A stretch of DNA of 64,000 nucleotides, taken from NCBI RefSeq assembly GCF_000949635.1, contig NZ_BAFN01000001.1:124001-188000 (forward strand), in the 5' to 3' direction. Below, one piece after another: positions 10,301-18,589 of the stretch (its first letter is position 1; the number at the start of each line of letters is the position of its first letter). Made by a program: the position numbers and the translations under genes. This stretch comes from Candidatus Brocadia sinica JPN1 (GTDB taxonomy: Bacteria; Planctomycetota; Brocadiia; Brocadiales; Brocadiaceae). Under the pieces are notes generated by a model. It did no database searches. It had not been told where the DNA came from and worked only from the letters and a program-made list of their open reading frames with translations.

Positions 10301-10683
10301 AAGGAGAACCCGCAAGGACTTTGACCGAAAGAAGACTGAAGAGATCGCCATTAAGAGATGTGGCAAGTATGATACGATCCTTTCACTACGCAGCCCATAC
10401 AGCCCTTCTCAAGCATGCATCCGTTAGACCGGAGGATATTCCGGCACTTGAACCCTGGCTCAATCTCTGGTACAGATATGTTGGGGGCGCCTTTTTAAGG
10501 TCATACCTCAATACAGCAGGAAACGCCCCTTTTATCCCCAGAGACAAGGAGGATCTCAGTGTCATGCTAAGAGCCTATCTTCTGGAAAAGGCGGTTTATG
10601 AGCTCGGATACGAATTAAACAACCGGCCTGAATGGGTGATTATCCCATTAAAGGGGATAAAACATTTGCTGGAGGTCCGATAG
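7354..10683 (+). CDS. treS: Trehalose synthase fused to maltokinase (TreS-Mak)
   Basis: The 1109-residue protein joins two enzymes of the GlgE pathway. Residues about 10-550 are trehalose synthase (GH13_16, EC 5.4.99.16), with GFRLDAVPYLF (nucleophile D210), LLAEANQWPED (E252) and RNHDELTLEM (D318). Residues about 590-1109 are an aminoglycoside-kinase-fold maltokinase (EC 2.7.1.175), with HGDYHLGQVL (catalytic loop, H962) and IIDFEGEP (metal-binding D981). It would isomerise trehalose to maltose and phosphorylate it for GlgE. A good Shine-Dalgarno (AAGGAG) precedes the ATG. Such fusions are known in several phyla. Confidence 0.94.
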   Translation: MPQKVVYTEDDPFWYKDAIIYELHVKAFSDFNDDGIGDFKGLTDKLDYLEHLGITAIWLLPFYPSPLKDDGYDIANYFGVHPDYGLLRDFKEFVKESHKRGIRVITELVLNHTSERHVWFQGARKAKPGSALRNFYVWSSTSERYQDARIIFKDFESSNWTWDPVAKSHYWHRFYAHQPDLNFDNLLVQKKILRVIDYWLDMGVDGFRLDAVPYLFEREGTNCENLPETHGFLKKLRAHVDSAFKNKMLLAEANQWPEDAIAYFGNGDECHMSFHFPLMPRLFMAIWMEDRFPIIDIFEQTPSIPDACQWALFLRNHDELTLEMVSDEERDYMYRVYARDPVARINLGIRRRLAPLLGNNRRKIELMNALLFSLPGTPIIYYGDEIGMGDNYHLGDRNGVRTPMQWNVDRNAGFSRANPQKLFLPIIMDPEYHYEAVNVENQERNQASLLWWMRRVIAMRKRFKAFGRGSIEFLFSDNPKVLAFIRQYQNEIILTVVNLSRFSQVVKLDLSRFSGYWPEEVFSRNKFPRITEAPYTFTIGRHDYYWFALQKTDDGVRFGKIRTIPELSVSGSWELVFEGKTRETLEREILPPYIKMCRWFGGKAQEMQGIKIIETISLREDSCVTQLLLIEVRYITELSDTYLLPLSFSSGDKAENIVIENFPAVVAHLKTESAEGIIYDSIYNEEFRKHLLRMFARKHTVHGFNGYLVTYTGKTFKKYKLKEILLEKSEVLKTEQSNSSFLYGKELFLKLYRRLDEGINPDLEIGKFLTENTSFSHIPSFAGAIEYRRHSAEPVVIGMLQAFIPNQGDAWTYTLDWVGRYLGRVLAKRTEIQEMPTAPSSLLEIAFQEIPLLFQELIGGVYIEMITLLGKRTAELHLSLSSETEDPDFRPEPFSVLYQRSLYQSMQLLTKKVFALIRKNVNNLPDNLKELMNEILNFEKEIMSRFSVLFKRKLSAMKIRIHGDYHLGQVLHTGNDFVIIDFEGEPARTLTERRLKRSPLRDVASMIRSFHYAAHTALLKHASVRPEDIPALEPWLNLWYRYVGGAFLRSYLNTAGNAPFIPRDKEDLSVMLRAYLLEKAVYELGYELNNRPEWVIIPLKGIKHLLEVR

Positions 10684-10691
10684 CATAAATC

Positions 10692-10825
10692 AGGCCTTCG
10701 GCGACTTAAAATATCTAATTTTGCAATAACAGTTCCCCCCCTTCACCCCCGCCAGCGGGGGACAATTAGTTGTCCCCCTCAGTGAGGGGGATTAAGGGGG
10801 AGGAAATTTTTGTTTGAAATTCCTT
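10692..10825. repeat. Dispersed ~133-bp repeat with conserved ends, copy 1
   Basis: It starts with AGGCCTTCGGCGACTT and ends with GTTTGAAATTCCTT. Inside are GC-rich palindromes (CCCGCCAGCGGG-like, and CCCCCTCAGTGAGGGGG). Copies with the same ends and nearly the same length lie at 15007-15140 and 28742-28873. Confidence 0.75.
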
Positions 10826-10911
10826 AGCGTCAAGATAGCTGCAATCCTAGTTACAGGTAAAGAGTAACATCTAAATACGAGAAAGGGGAAAAAACCTTAC
10901 GGTGTAATACT

Positions 10912-13353
10912 ATGGACAGATATATTTGCATACACGGACACTTCTATCAACCACCAAGGGAAAATCCGTGGCTTGAAGCAATTGAAATACAGGACTCTGC
11001 TTTTCCTTACCATGATTGGAATGAGAAGGTCAACGCCGAATGCTACGCCCCGAATTCTGCATCCAGAATTTTGGATGGAGAAAAACGTATCATGGATATT
11101 GTCAGCAATTATGCCAGGATAAGTTTCAACTTTGGCCCTACCCTCCTTTCCTGGATGGAGACATATGCTCCGGATATCTATCAGGCAATACTTGATGCAG
11201 ACAGACAAAGTATGGAATGGCGTTCGGGACATGGTAATGCAATCGCACAGGTTTATAATCATATTATCATGCCCCTTGCCAATACCCGTGATAAACGCAC
11301 TCAAATAATTTGGGGTATAAAGGACTTTGAGCACAGGTTCAAGCGCTCCCCTGAAGGTATCTGGCTTTCAGAAACTGCGGCAGATATTGAAACACTGGAT
11401 ATCATTGCAGAGTGTGGAATAAAATTTACCATACTTGCTCCTCATCAAGCGGCCAGAGTAAGAAAGATTGGCGGTGGAAGGTGGAAGGATGTAAGCGGGA
11501 GGCAAATTGACCCCACACGGGCATATATATGCAAACTGCCATCAGGCCGCATCATAAATATCTTCTTTTTTGATGGTCCAATATCCCTCTCGGTGGCATT
11601 TGAAAAATTGCTGACTCGGGGAGAAGATTTTGTCAATCGGCTGCTGGGTGGTTTTTCCACCACAAGGAAATGGCGCCAGATTCTCAATATCGCAACAGAT
11701 GGAGAGTCCTATGGGCATCATCACAGATTCGGAGATATGGCCCTTTCCTTTGCCCTTAATCATATTGAGTCTCAGGGACTTGCAATGCTGACCAATTATG
11801 GGGAATACCTCGAAAAGCATCCGCCAGCACACGAAGTTGAAATACAGGAAAATACCTCATGGAGCTGTATGCATGGCATAGAACGATGGAAAAGTAACTG
11901 TGGATGCAATTCCGGCAATCATCCGGGATGGACACAGGAATGGCGGGCTCCGCTGCGTGACGCTTTTGACTGGCTGAGAGATCAAATAGCAGTTAAATAT
12001 GAGCAAAAGGCAAAAGAATCTCTTAAAGATCCATGGAAAGCACGGGATGAATATATAACGCTTCTTCTGAACCCCTCGGAAGAAAACACAAACAAATTAT
12101 TTGAAAGGCATGCGGCAAAAATTCTTCGTGAAGATGAAAAAATAGTAATTCTTAAATTACTCGAAATACAAAGACATGCTATGCTGATGTATACAAGCTG
12201 CGGATGGTTTTTTGATGAGCTCTCAGGCCTTGAAACTGTCCAGGTTATTCAATATGCTGGAAGGGCAATTCAACTATCAGAAAATGTTTTTAGCGAGAGC
12301 ATGGAAAGTATGTTTTTAAACAAACTTTCCAAAGCACAAAGCAATTTACCCGAGCATAAAGATGGCACCCACGTTTATGAGAAATTCATCAAACCCGCTA
12401 TGATAGATGCCAAAAAGGTTGGTGCGCACTATGCCATCAGTTCACTCTTTGAGGATTACCCGGAAAAGATTAAGATTTATTCTTACACAGTTATCAAAGA
12501 AGATTATCAAAAGAAGCTGAAGGATACGATAAAACTTGCAATAGGACGCATTCGTATCATATCGGAAACAGTAAGGGAAACTGAGTGTATTGGCTTTTGT
12601 GTTTTACATCTTGGCGATCATGATTTTAATGGAAGTGCACGCACTTTTCCAGATGACGGGGCTTATCGATTAGTGAAGGAGGAGATACTCAATAAATTTG
12701 AAAAGGGCGCTTTCGCAGACATCATAAGGCTTATGGATAAGCATTTTGGCATGCACAGCTATTCGCTAAGAGATCTCTTTAAAGACGAACAGCGTAAAAT
12801 TCTAAACGAAGTCATTGATTTTGCCATGAAAGAGTTCGAAGAAACTTATCGGCATATAAATGAAAACAATCAGATATTAATGGGTTTTTTGCAAGAGATA
12901 GGAATGCCTTTGCCCAAGGGATTCCGTATAGCCGCTGAGTTTACATTGAATTATGACCTGGAAAAGGCATTTACGGAGGAAAAATTAAATATAGAGAAGA
13001 TACAAAACTTAATTAATGAAGTTAAACGATGGAATGTAATGTTGGATTCCACTGACCTTGAATTCGTAATAAGGAAGAAAGTAGAGAACATCATGGAATG
13101 TCTTAATAGGAACCCTTCAGATTTTTCATTAATGGTGGAGATTCAAAGAATAACAACGTTGCTGAAATTGCTTCCCATCGAGATAAATTTTTGGTATATG
13201 CAGAATATCTATTACAAGATGACCAAAACAATTTATAAAGAGTTTTTATTGAAGGCAAAATCAGGCGACGAAAATGCAGTCAGATGGATAGATGTATTCA
13301 AACAGATTGGACCCGACCTGTTCTTTAATACAGCAGTTACACAGGGGGATTAA
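10912..13353 (+). CDS. GH57-family protein with DUF3536 domain
   Basis: The N-terminal half (residues about 1-340) is a glycoside hydrolase family 57 (alpha-amylase/alpha-mannosidase-like) barrel, starting with IHGHFYQPPRENPW and including a candidate nucleophile segment GIWLSETAADIETLDI and ATDGESYGHHH. The C-terminal half matches the DUF3536 arrangement found in proteins near trehalose and glycogen genes. The exact substrate is not known; an alpha-glucan acting role is inferred from the neighbours. At 813 residues it is a normal length. There is no strong Shine-Dalgarno right before the ATG; an AAAGGGG lies too far upstream (about 28 bases). Confidence 0.85.
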   Translation: MDRYICIHGHFYQPPRENPWLEAIEIQDSAFPYHDWNEKVNAECYAPNSASRILDGEKRIMDIVSNYARISFNFGPTLLSWMETYAPDIYQAILDADRQSMEWRSGHGNAIAQVYNHIIMPLANTRDKRTQIIWGIKDFEHRFKRSPEGIWLSETAADIETLDIIAECGIKFTILAPHQAARVRKIGGGRWKDVSGRQIDPTRAYICKLPSGRIINIFFFDGPISLSVAFEKLLTRGEDFVNRLLGGFSTTRKWRQILNIATDGESYGHHHRFGDMALSFALNHIESQGLAMLTNYGEYLEKHPPAHEVEIQENTSWSCMHGIERWKSNCGCNSGNHPGWTQEWRAPLRDAFDWLRDQIAVKYEQKAKESLKDPWKARDEYITLLLNPSEENTNKLFERHAAKILREDEKIVILKLLEIQRHAMLMYTSCGWFFDELSGLETVQVIQYAGRAIQLSENVFSESMESMFLNKLSKAQSNLPEHKDGTHVYEKFIKPAMIDAKKVGAHYAISSLFEDYPEKIKIYSYTVIKEDYQKKLKDTIKLAIGRIRIISETVRETECIGFCVLHLGDHDFNGSARTFPDDGAYRLVKEEILNKFEKGAFADIIRLMDKHFGMHSYSLRDLFKDEQRKILNEVIDFAMKEFEETYRHINENNQILMGFLQEIGMPLPKGFRIAAEFTLNYDLEKAFTEEKLNIEKIQNLINEVKRWNVMLDSTDLEFVIRKKVENIMECLNRNPSDFSLMVEIQRITTLLKLLPIEINFWYMQNIYYKMTKTIYKEFLLKAKSGDENAVRWIDVFKQIGPDLFFNTAVTQGD

Positions 13354-13393
13354 GGTGTTGTCTTTTACGCCAAATTCACCAACGATGTCTGCA

Positions 13394-13443
13394 TGGTGGG
13401 TTGCGCTCGTCCTTCTCAAACTCAGGACAGGCCTAACCCGCCC
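13394..13443. repeat. Intergenic palindromic repeat related to one at 22983
   Basis: This stretch contains a GGTGGGTTGCG arm and a CCTAACCCGCC arm around a GGACAGGC core. A diverged copy of the core and right arm, followed by the same AAAATTAT, occurs at 22983-23014. Confidence 0.5.
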
Positions 13444-13491
13444 CTGTAAAATTATCCTTGAATAAAGATATTTTTTAAAACGAGGAAGAAA

Positions 13492-14991
13492 ATGAATAAA
13501 AGAAGGTGTGGTATACTACTTCATATTACTTCCCTTCCATCACCTTATGGTATTGGGGATTTCGGTGCAGCGGCTTACAAATTTGTGGATTTTCTGGCAG
13601 AAACCAGGCAGTCTTTATGGCAGATACTGCCTTTAAATCCAACATGCTCGGTATATGGGAATAGTCCTTACAGCAGTTATTCAGCCTTTGCCGGAAATCA
13701 TATTATGATCAGCCTTGATTTTCTGGTACAAGATGGCCTTCTTTCAAAATCTGATGTAAAAGGCCATCCAACCTTTCATGAAAGTAGAGTTGATTATGCG
13801 GCTGTTACAACCTATAAAGAACATATCCTTCGTGGAATATATAAAAATATCCGCAATAAGTTAGAGCAAAACTTTGAATTTGAAAATTTTTGCAATGAAA
13901 ATGCTTATTGGATTGATGATTATGCCCTTTTTGTTACTCTGAAGGAATACTTTCGGGGCATTATTTGGAGTGATTGGCCTGAAGATATCAGGAATAAGCA
14001 AGAAGATGCTGTAAGAGATTGGAAGGAAAAGCTGAGGGATAGAATATTGATGGAAAAGTTTTTCCAGTATCTTTTTTTTAAACAGTGGTTTTCTCTCAAA
14101 AAATACTGTAACACAAAAAACATACAAATAATCGGTGATATGCCTATTTATGTAACCTATGATAGCGCCGATGTCTGGGCTAAACCTGAGATTTTTAAAT
14201 TAGATGATACGAAAAAACCCCTGTTTGTCGCCGGAGTTCCTCCCGATTATTTCAGTGCAACCGGACAACTATGGGGAAATCCTGTTTATAAATGGGATAT
14301 TCTCAAAGAAACCGGCTACTCGTGGTGGTTGCGGCGTATAGAATTCAATCTTAAACTCTTTGATATTGTCAGGCTCGATCACTTCAGGGGTTTTGTTTCA
14401 TACTGGGAAATCCCGGCTACTGAGAAGACTGCGGTAAATGGGAAATGGGTAAATGCCCCGGTTCAGGATTTCTTTAACACTTTGTATAAGCATTTCCCGA
14501 GTCTTCCCATTATTGCTGAGGACCTTGGGACCATAACACCTGATGTAAAAGAAATTATGAATACATTTGGAATTCCTGGTATGAAAGTACTTCTCTTTGC
14601 CTTTGGGGACGATTTACCTACGAATCCCTACATCCCACACAACCATACAAAATACTGCATTATTTACACAGGAACTCATGATAACAACACCATTAAAGGT
14701 TGGTTTAAAAAAGATGCAGGTCCGGCAGAGAGAAAAAGAGTCCGCCAATATTTAGGGAGAGATATCACGGAAGATACTATTTACCGGGAATTTATAAGAC
14801 TTGCTATGATGTCTGTTGCAAACATGGTTGTTTTACCAATGCAGGATATACTCGGTCTCGGAGAAGAGTCGCGAATGAACTTCCCGGCAACTTCTGAAAA
14901 TAATTGGGAATGGAGACTCTTGCCAAAGCAAATAACACCTGCCCTGATACAAGAACTATCGGAAGCAACTGTAATATACGGCAGAGGGTGA
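13492..14991 (+). CDS. malQ: 4-alpha-glucanotransferase (MalQ, amylomaltase, EC 2.4.1.25)
   Basis: This is a GH77 amylomaltase of 499 residues, the usual bacterial length. The start motif RRCGILLHITSLPSPYGIGDFG is diagnostic. The predicted catalytic residues are D296 (IVRLDHFRGF), E343 (IIAEDLGTITPDV) and D397 (YTGTHDNNT). The family loop PPDYFSATGQLWGNPVYKW is intact. It would re-size malto-oligosaccharides between TreY/TreZ and GlgE. GAGGAAG six bases before the ATG supports the start. It lies in the cluster between the GH57 protein and TreY, with repeat elements on both sides. Confidence 0.95.
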   Translation: MNKRRCGILLHITSLPSPYGIGDFGAAAYKFVDFLAETRQSLWQILPLNPTCSVYGNSPYSSYSAFAGNHIMISLDFLVQDGLLSKSDVKGHPTFHESRVDYAAVTTYKEHILRGIYKNIRNKLEQNFEFENFCNENAYWIDDYALFVTLKEYFRGIIWSDWPEDIRNKQEDAVRDWKEKLRDRILMEKFFQYLFFKQWFSLKKYCNTKNIQIIGDMPIYVTYDSADVWAKPEIFKLDDTKKPLFVAGVPPDYFSATGQLWGNPVYKWDILKETGYSWWLRRIEFNLKLFDIVRLDHFRGFVSYWEIPATEKTAVNGKWVNAPVQDFFNTLYKHFPSLPIIAEDLGTITPDVKEIMNTFGIPGMKVLLFAFGDDLPTNPYIPHNHTKYCIIYTGTHDNNTIKGWFKKDAGPAERKRVRQYLGRDITEDTIYREFIRLAMMSVANMVVLPMQDILGLGEESRMNFPATSENNWEWRLLPKQITPALIQELSEATVIYGRG

Positions 14992-15006
14992 AATATAAAA
15001 TTCAAT

Positions 15007-15140
15007 AAGACCTTCGGCGACTTTTAAATACAAATTTTTACGACAGTGGGCCACCCTCTTCACCCCGCCAGCGGGAGACAGATGGTTGTCTCCCTCACTG
15101 AGGGGGGATTAAAGGGAGAAGCTTTTGTTTGAAATTCCTT
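15007..15140. repeat. Dispersed ~133-bp repeat with conserved ends, copy 2
   Basis: The same outer ends as copy 1 (ACCTTCGGCGACTT and GTTTGAAATTCCTT) flank an inner CCCGCCAGCGGG palindrome and CTCACTGAG arms. It lies between malQ and treY. Confidence 0.75.
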
Positions 15141-15154
15141 GCACGTTCAATTAG

Positions 15155-15185
15155 ACACTGACAAACTTGTTTGTCCATGCCACCC
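15155..15185. repeat. Degenerate ACAAACTTGTTTGT palindrome
   Basis: The imperfect inverted repeat GACAAAC-TT-GTTTGTC, followed by GCCACCC, resembles the cleaner copies at 28971 and 52508. Confidence 0.45.
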
Positions 15186-15329
15186 AAAATCCGATTAATT
15201 AAATGAAAATTCCTTAACGTTTAAACAACTCATAAAGTGAACAATACATGACCACGGAAACAATATCAGATCCCCGGATACCCGTTTCAGCATACAGGCT
15301 GCAATTCAGTCGTCTGTTTCAATTTTCAG

Positions 15330-18230
15330 ATGCTAAAAAAAATTATTCCGTACCTCTCCGATATAGGTATTAGCGATATGTATGCTTCCCCGTATTTTAA
15401 GGCAAGAGAAGGTAGTCTTCATGGCTATGACATTGTTGACCACAATACCCTGAACTTGGAAGTTGGCACAGAAGAAGAATACCATGGTATGATACAAGAG
15501 TTATGGAAATACGGAATGGGGCAAATCCTTGACATCGTTCCAAACCACATGTGCATTACCAGTAAAGAAAATGCCTGGTGGATGGATGTCCTCGAAAACG
15601 GACCAGGCTCTCTCTACGCAGATTTCTTTGATATTGACTGGGAACCGGTAAAAATCGAGCTGAAAAACAAAGTACTTATCCCTGTTTTAGGCAATCAGTA
15701 TGGACTTGTTCTTGAAAGACAGGAATTGCAACTTGTCTTTGAAAGCGGTGATTTCTTTCTTTATTACCATCAGTATAAATTTCCCATAAGACCAAAGACA
15801 TATAGAGATATTTTACAGCATCGCATACATGAGTTAAAAAATCATCTTCCACCAGAAGACCCGCATCTTAACGAGCTTTTGAGTATTATCACGGCATTAA
15901 ACCATTTACCCTCATATACAGAAAAGGATCCGGAAAAAATTGCAGAACGATACCGGGAAAAAGAAATCATAAAGAAACGATTGTGGAATCTCTACAGTGA
16001 AAATCATGGGATTAAGACATTCATAGATGAAAATGTAAATATATTTAATGGAGTAACAGGTAAGCCCGAAAGCTTTAATTTTCTTGATAATCTCCTTAAT
16101 CAGCAGATCTACAGGCTCTCGCAATGGAGTGTGGCTACCGAGGAAATAAATTACCGGAGATTCTTTGATATCAATGACCTTGCGGCAATCCGGATGGAAA
16201 ACCCGCTGGTTTTCAGGGAAACCCATAAATTGATTTTTAAACTTATCAGAGAAGGCATGGTTACTGGATTGAGGGTTGATCATCCCGATGGACTCTACAA
16301 TCCTTCGGAATACTTCCAGAGGTTGCAGAAAAACTGTTTTCTTTATAAAAGACTTGATCGTCCAGGATATGTTACGGACACTTCCGATAGAGAAGCTGAA
16401 ATATTGAGACAATACAATGAACTGTTGTCAAAAAACTCCCAGAGGAAGGCTTTTTATATCATTGGCGAAAAAATCTTTATCAAAGGGGAAAAGATGCCAG
16501 AAGACTGGCCTGTCTTTGGCACGACCGGATATGTTTTTTTGAACTTCCTAAATGGCATCTTTGTCGAAACAACGAATGCAAAAATATTTGATGATATATA
16601 CGCCAGGTTCATCAGATCAAAGCTGAATTTCCAGAACATTGTGTATGAAAAGAAAAAATTAATTATGGAATTGGTCATGTCGAGTGAAGTTAATACCCTG
16701 GGACACTACCTGAACCAGCTGTCGGAAAAAAACAGACATACAAGGGATTTCACCCTGAACAGCCTTACAAACGCTATAAAGGAAGCCATCGCCTTTTTCC
16801 CGATATATAGAACTTACATAAAACCATCAGAGGTAACTGAAAGGGACCGACGGTATATTGAGATTGCTGTATCAAAGGCAAAAAGAAAAACCCCTGCCAT
16901 GAACGAATCTGTTTTTGATTTTCTCAAAGACGTCCTTTTACTCAAGTATCCGGAAAATTTTAAAGATGCGGACCAAAGGGAATGGCTTGATTTCGTTATG
17001 AAGTTTCAGCAGGTTACAGGACCTGTCACGGCGAAAGGGCTTGAGGATACAACCTTTTATATCTATAACCGTCTTGCTTCTCTCAATGAAGTGGGAGGAA
17101 GCCCGGAAAGATTTGGTACACCCATGGAAACCTTTCATGGGCAGAATATAGAAAGAAGCAAATTCTGGCCTCACACCTTTATTGCCACCTCCACCCATGA
17201 CACAAAACGCAGCGAAGACGTGCGGGCAAGAATTAATGTCCTTTCGGAAATTCCTGACGAATGGAGAGAACATTTAACGCGATGGAGAAGATTAAATAAG
17301 AAAAATGTCGTTATTGTTGAAGGACAGACTGTGCCAGATCCGAATGAAGAATACCTTCTTTACCAAACCCTTATCGGTGCATGGCCCGTTGAACCAATAA
17401 CCGGACCTGAATACGAAATGTTTAAGAAACGGATTGAAGATTACATGGTAAAGGCATTAAGAGAGGCAAAGGTCAACACAAGCTGGATAAATCCCAATGC
17501 GAATTACGAGAATATCCTGATGAGCTTTATCGAGGCCATTTTGAATACTACACGAAGAAATAAATTTCTGAAAGATTTTCAGGCATTTCAAAAGCAGATA
17601 TCCCATTACGGCATATACAACTCCCTCTCGCAAACATTGCTCAAGATAACCTCCCCAGGCATTCCTGAATTTTATCAGGGAACAGAATTGTGGGATTTCA
17701 GCCTCGTTGATCCGGACAACCGCAGACCCGTTGATTATAGTATTAGAATCAAGATGCTGGAGGAACTGAAACGGAGTGAGCAAGAGATGCTTCTATCGGA
17801 GCTTGCGAAGGAATTGACTATCAACAAAGATAATGGAAAGATAAAGCTCTACCTGATCTATAAAGCCCTCAATTACCGAAAAGCGAACAGAGAAATATTT
17901 GAGCGCGGTGACTATTCTCCCCTTGAAGCAATGGGAGAAAAGGCTATGAATGTTTGTTCGTTTGTGAGGCAATTTGGAAATTCCATGGCGCTGGTTGTTG
18001 CCCCCAGATTTTTTACAAGGCTGATACAACAACCTGAAAGGCTGCCCTTTGGCAAGGAAGTATGGAAAGACTCGGTTATTATTGTACCACATGAGGAAAC
18101 GGAGAAAAAATACCGGAACATTTTTACTGGAGAAATTGTTGCTACCGTAAGTTACAAAGATGCAACTATCTTGTATCTATCAGAGATATTTGCCCATTTC
18201 CCTGTGGCTTTGCTTGAAAAAATTATTTAA
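15330..18230 (+). CDS. treY: Malto-oligosyltrehalose synthase (TreY, EC 5.4.99.15), 5' frame change
   Basis: TreY converts the reducing end of a maltodextrin into a trehalose unit. This GH13_26 frame has D317 (GLRVDHPDGLYNP), E380 (YIIGEKIF) and D624 (TSTHDTKRSED) as expected catalytic residues, and ends with PGIPEFYQGTELWDFSLVDPDNRRPVDY, typical of TreY. The ATG at 15330 has no Shine-Dalgarno and would lack the conserved first strand. That strand (PVSAYRLQFSRLFQFSDAKK) is encoded just upstream, from an ATG at 15248 in another frame, and joins this frame at an A8 run (15335-15342). Removing one A gives a protein of about 993 residues from 15248. Confidence 0.92.
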   Translation: MLKKIIPYLSDIGISDMYASPYFKAREGSLHGYDIVDHNTLNLEVGTEEEYHGMIQELWKYGMGQILDIVPNHMCITSKENAWWMDVLENGPGSLYADFFDIDWEPVKIELKNKVLIPVLGNQYGLVLERQELQLVFESGDFFLYYHQYKFPIRPKTYRDILQHRIHELKNHLPPEDPHLNELLSIITALNHLPSYTEKDPEKIAERYREKEIIKKRLWNLYSENHGIKTFIDENVNIFNGVTGKPESFNFLDNLLNQQIYRLSQWSVATEEINYRRFFDINDLAAIRMENPLVFRETHKLIFKLIREGMVTGLRVDHPDGLYNPSEYFQRLQKNCFLYKRLDRPGYVTDTSDREAEILRQYNELLSKNSQRKAFYIIGEKIFIKGEKMPEDWPVFGTTGYVFLNFLNGIFVETTNAKIFDDIYARFIRSKLNFQNIVYEKKKLIMELVMSSEVNTLGHYLNQLSEKNRHTRDFTLNSLTNAIKEAIAFFPIYRTYIKPSEVTERDRRYIEIAVSKAKRKTPAMNESVFDFLKDVLLLKYPENFKDADQREWLDFVMKFQQVTGPVTAKGLEDTTFYIYNRLASLNEVGGSPERFGTPMETFHGQNIERSKFWPHTFIATSTHDTKRSEDVRARINVLSEIPDEWREHLTRWRRLNKKNVVIVEGQTVPDPNEEYLLYQTLIGAWPVEPITGPEYEMFKKRIEDYMVKALREAKVNTSWINPNANYENILMSFIEAILNTTRRNKFLKDFQAFQKQISHYGIYNSLSQTLLKITSPGIPEFYQGTELWDFSLVDPDNRRPVDYSIRIKMLEELKRSEQEMLLSELAKELTINKDNGKIKLYLIYKALNYRKANREIFERGDYSPLEAMGEKAMNVCSFVRQFGNSMALVVAPRFFTRLIQQPERLPFGKEVWKDSVIIVPHEETEKKYRNIFTGEIVATVSYKDATILYLSEIFAHFPVALLEKII

Positions 18231-18231
18231 T

Positions 18232-18438
18232 TTAAAACATTTCTCGTAAAATATCTTCTACAATTTGTACACTATTTATGGAACCACTACCCAACAAAGG
18301 AAATAATTTTTCAGCTAATACTTTATCAAGTTTAGCATCAGATAAATAGAGATGCCATTCAGCAATATCTATATAAATATTCTTTCCAATTTCTGATGTT
18401 AAGGCTTCGATAATTTCTGTTTCATCTAAAAAACTCAT
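18232..18438 (-). CDS. Small DUF3181-like protein, 68 aa
   Basis: The middle of the protein (EIGKNIYIDIAEWHLYLSDAKLDKVLAEKLFPLL) resembles DUF3181, a small family I know mainly from cyanobacteria; that assignment is from memory. Its function is unknown. It is short for the family (about 90-100 residues), with a truncated C-terminus. A Shine-Dalgarno-like AAAGGG lies about 8 bases before the ATG. It is convergent with TreY, with the two stop codons adjacent, and no terminator is visible between them. Confidence 0.6.
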   Translation of the reverse strand: MSFLDETEIIEALTSEIGKNIYIDIAEWHLYLSDAKLDKVLAEKLFPLLGSGSINSVQIVEDILREMF

Positions 18439-18589
18439 AAAAATTCCCTTTACTAGTTGCTTTTGTTGAAAACTAATAATCGCAACTGTTTTATTTTAGC
18501 ACGGGTAGAATAATAAATAAATGTTTTAATTATCATCTTGATATGGCAGTTCACATTTGTTTTATTGAATTTGTCATAATGAAAAAAAT

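Noticed and set aside
15912-16412. 166-residue minus-strand open frame
   Set aside because: It is antisense to TreY; no motif or start signal.
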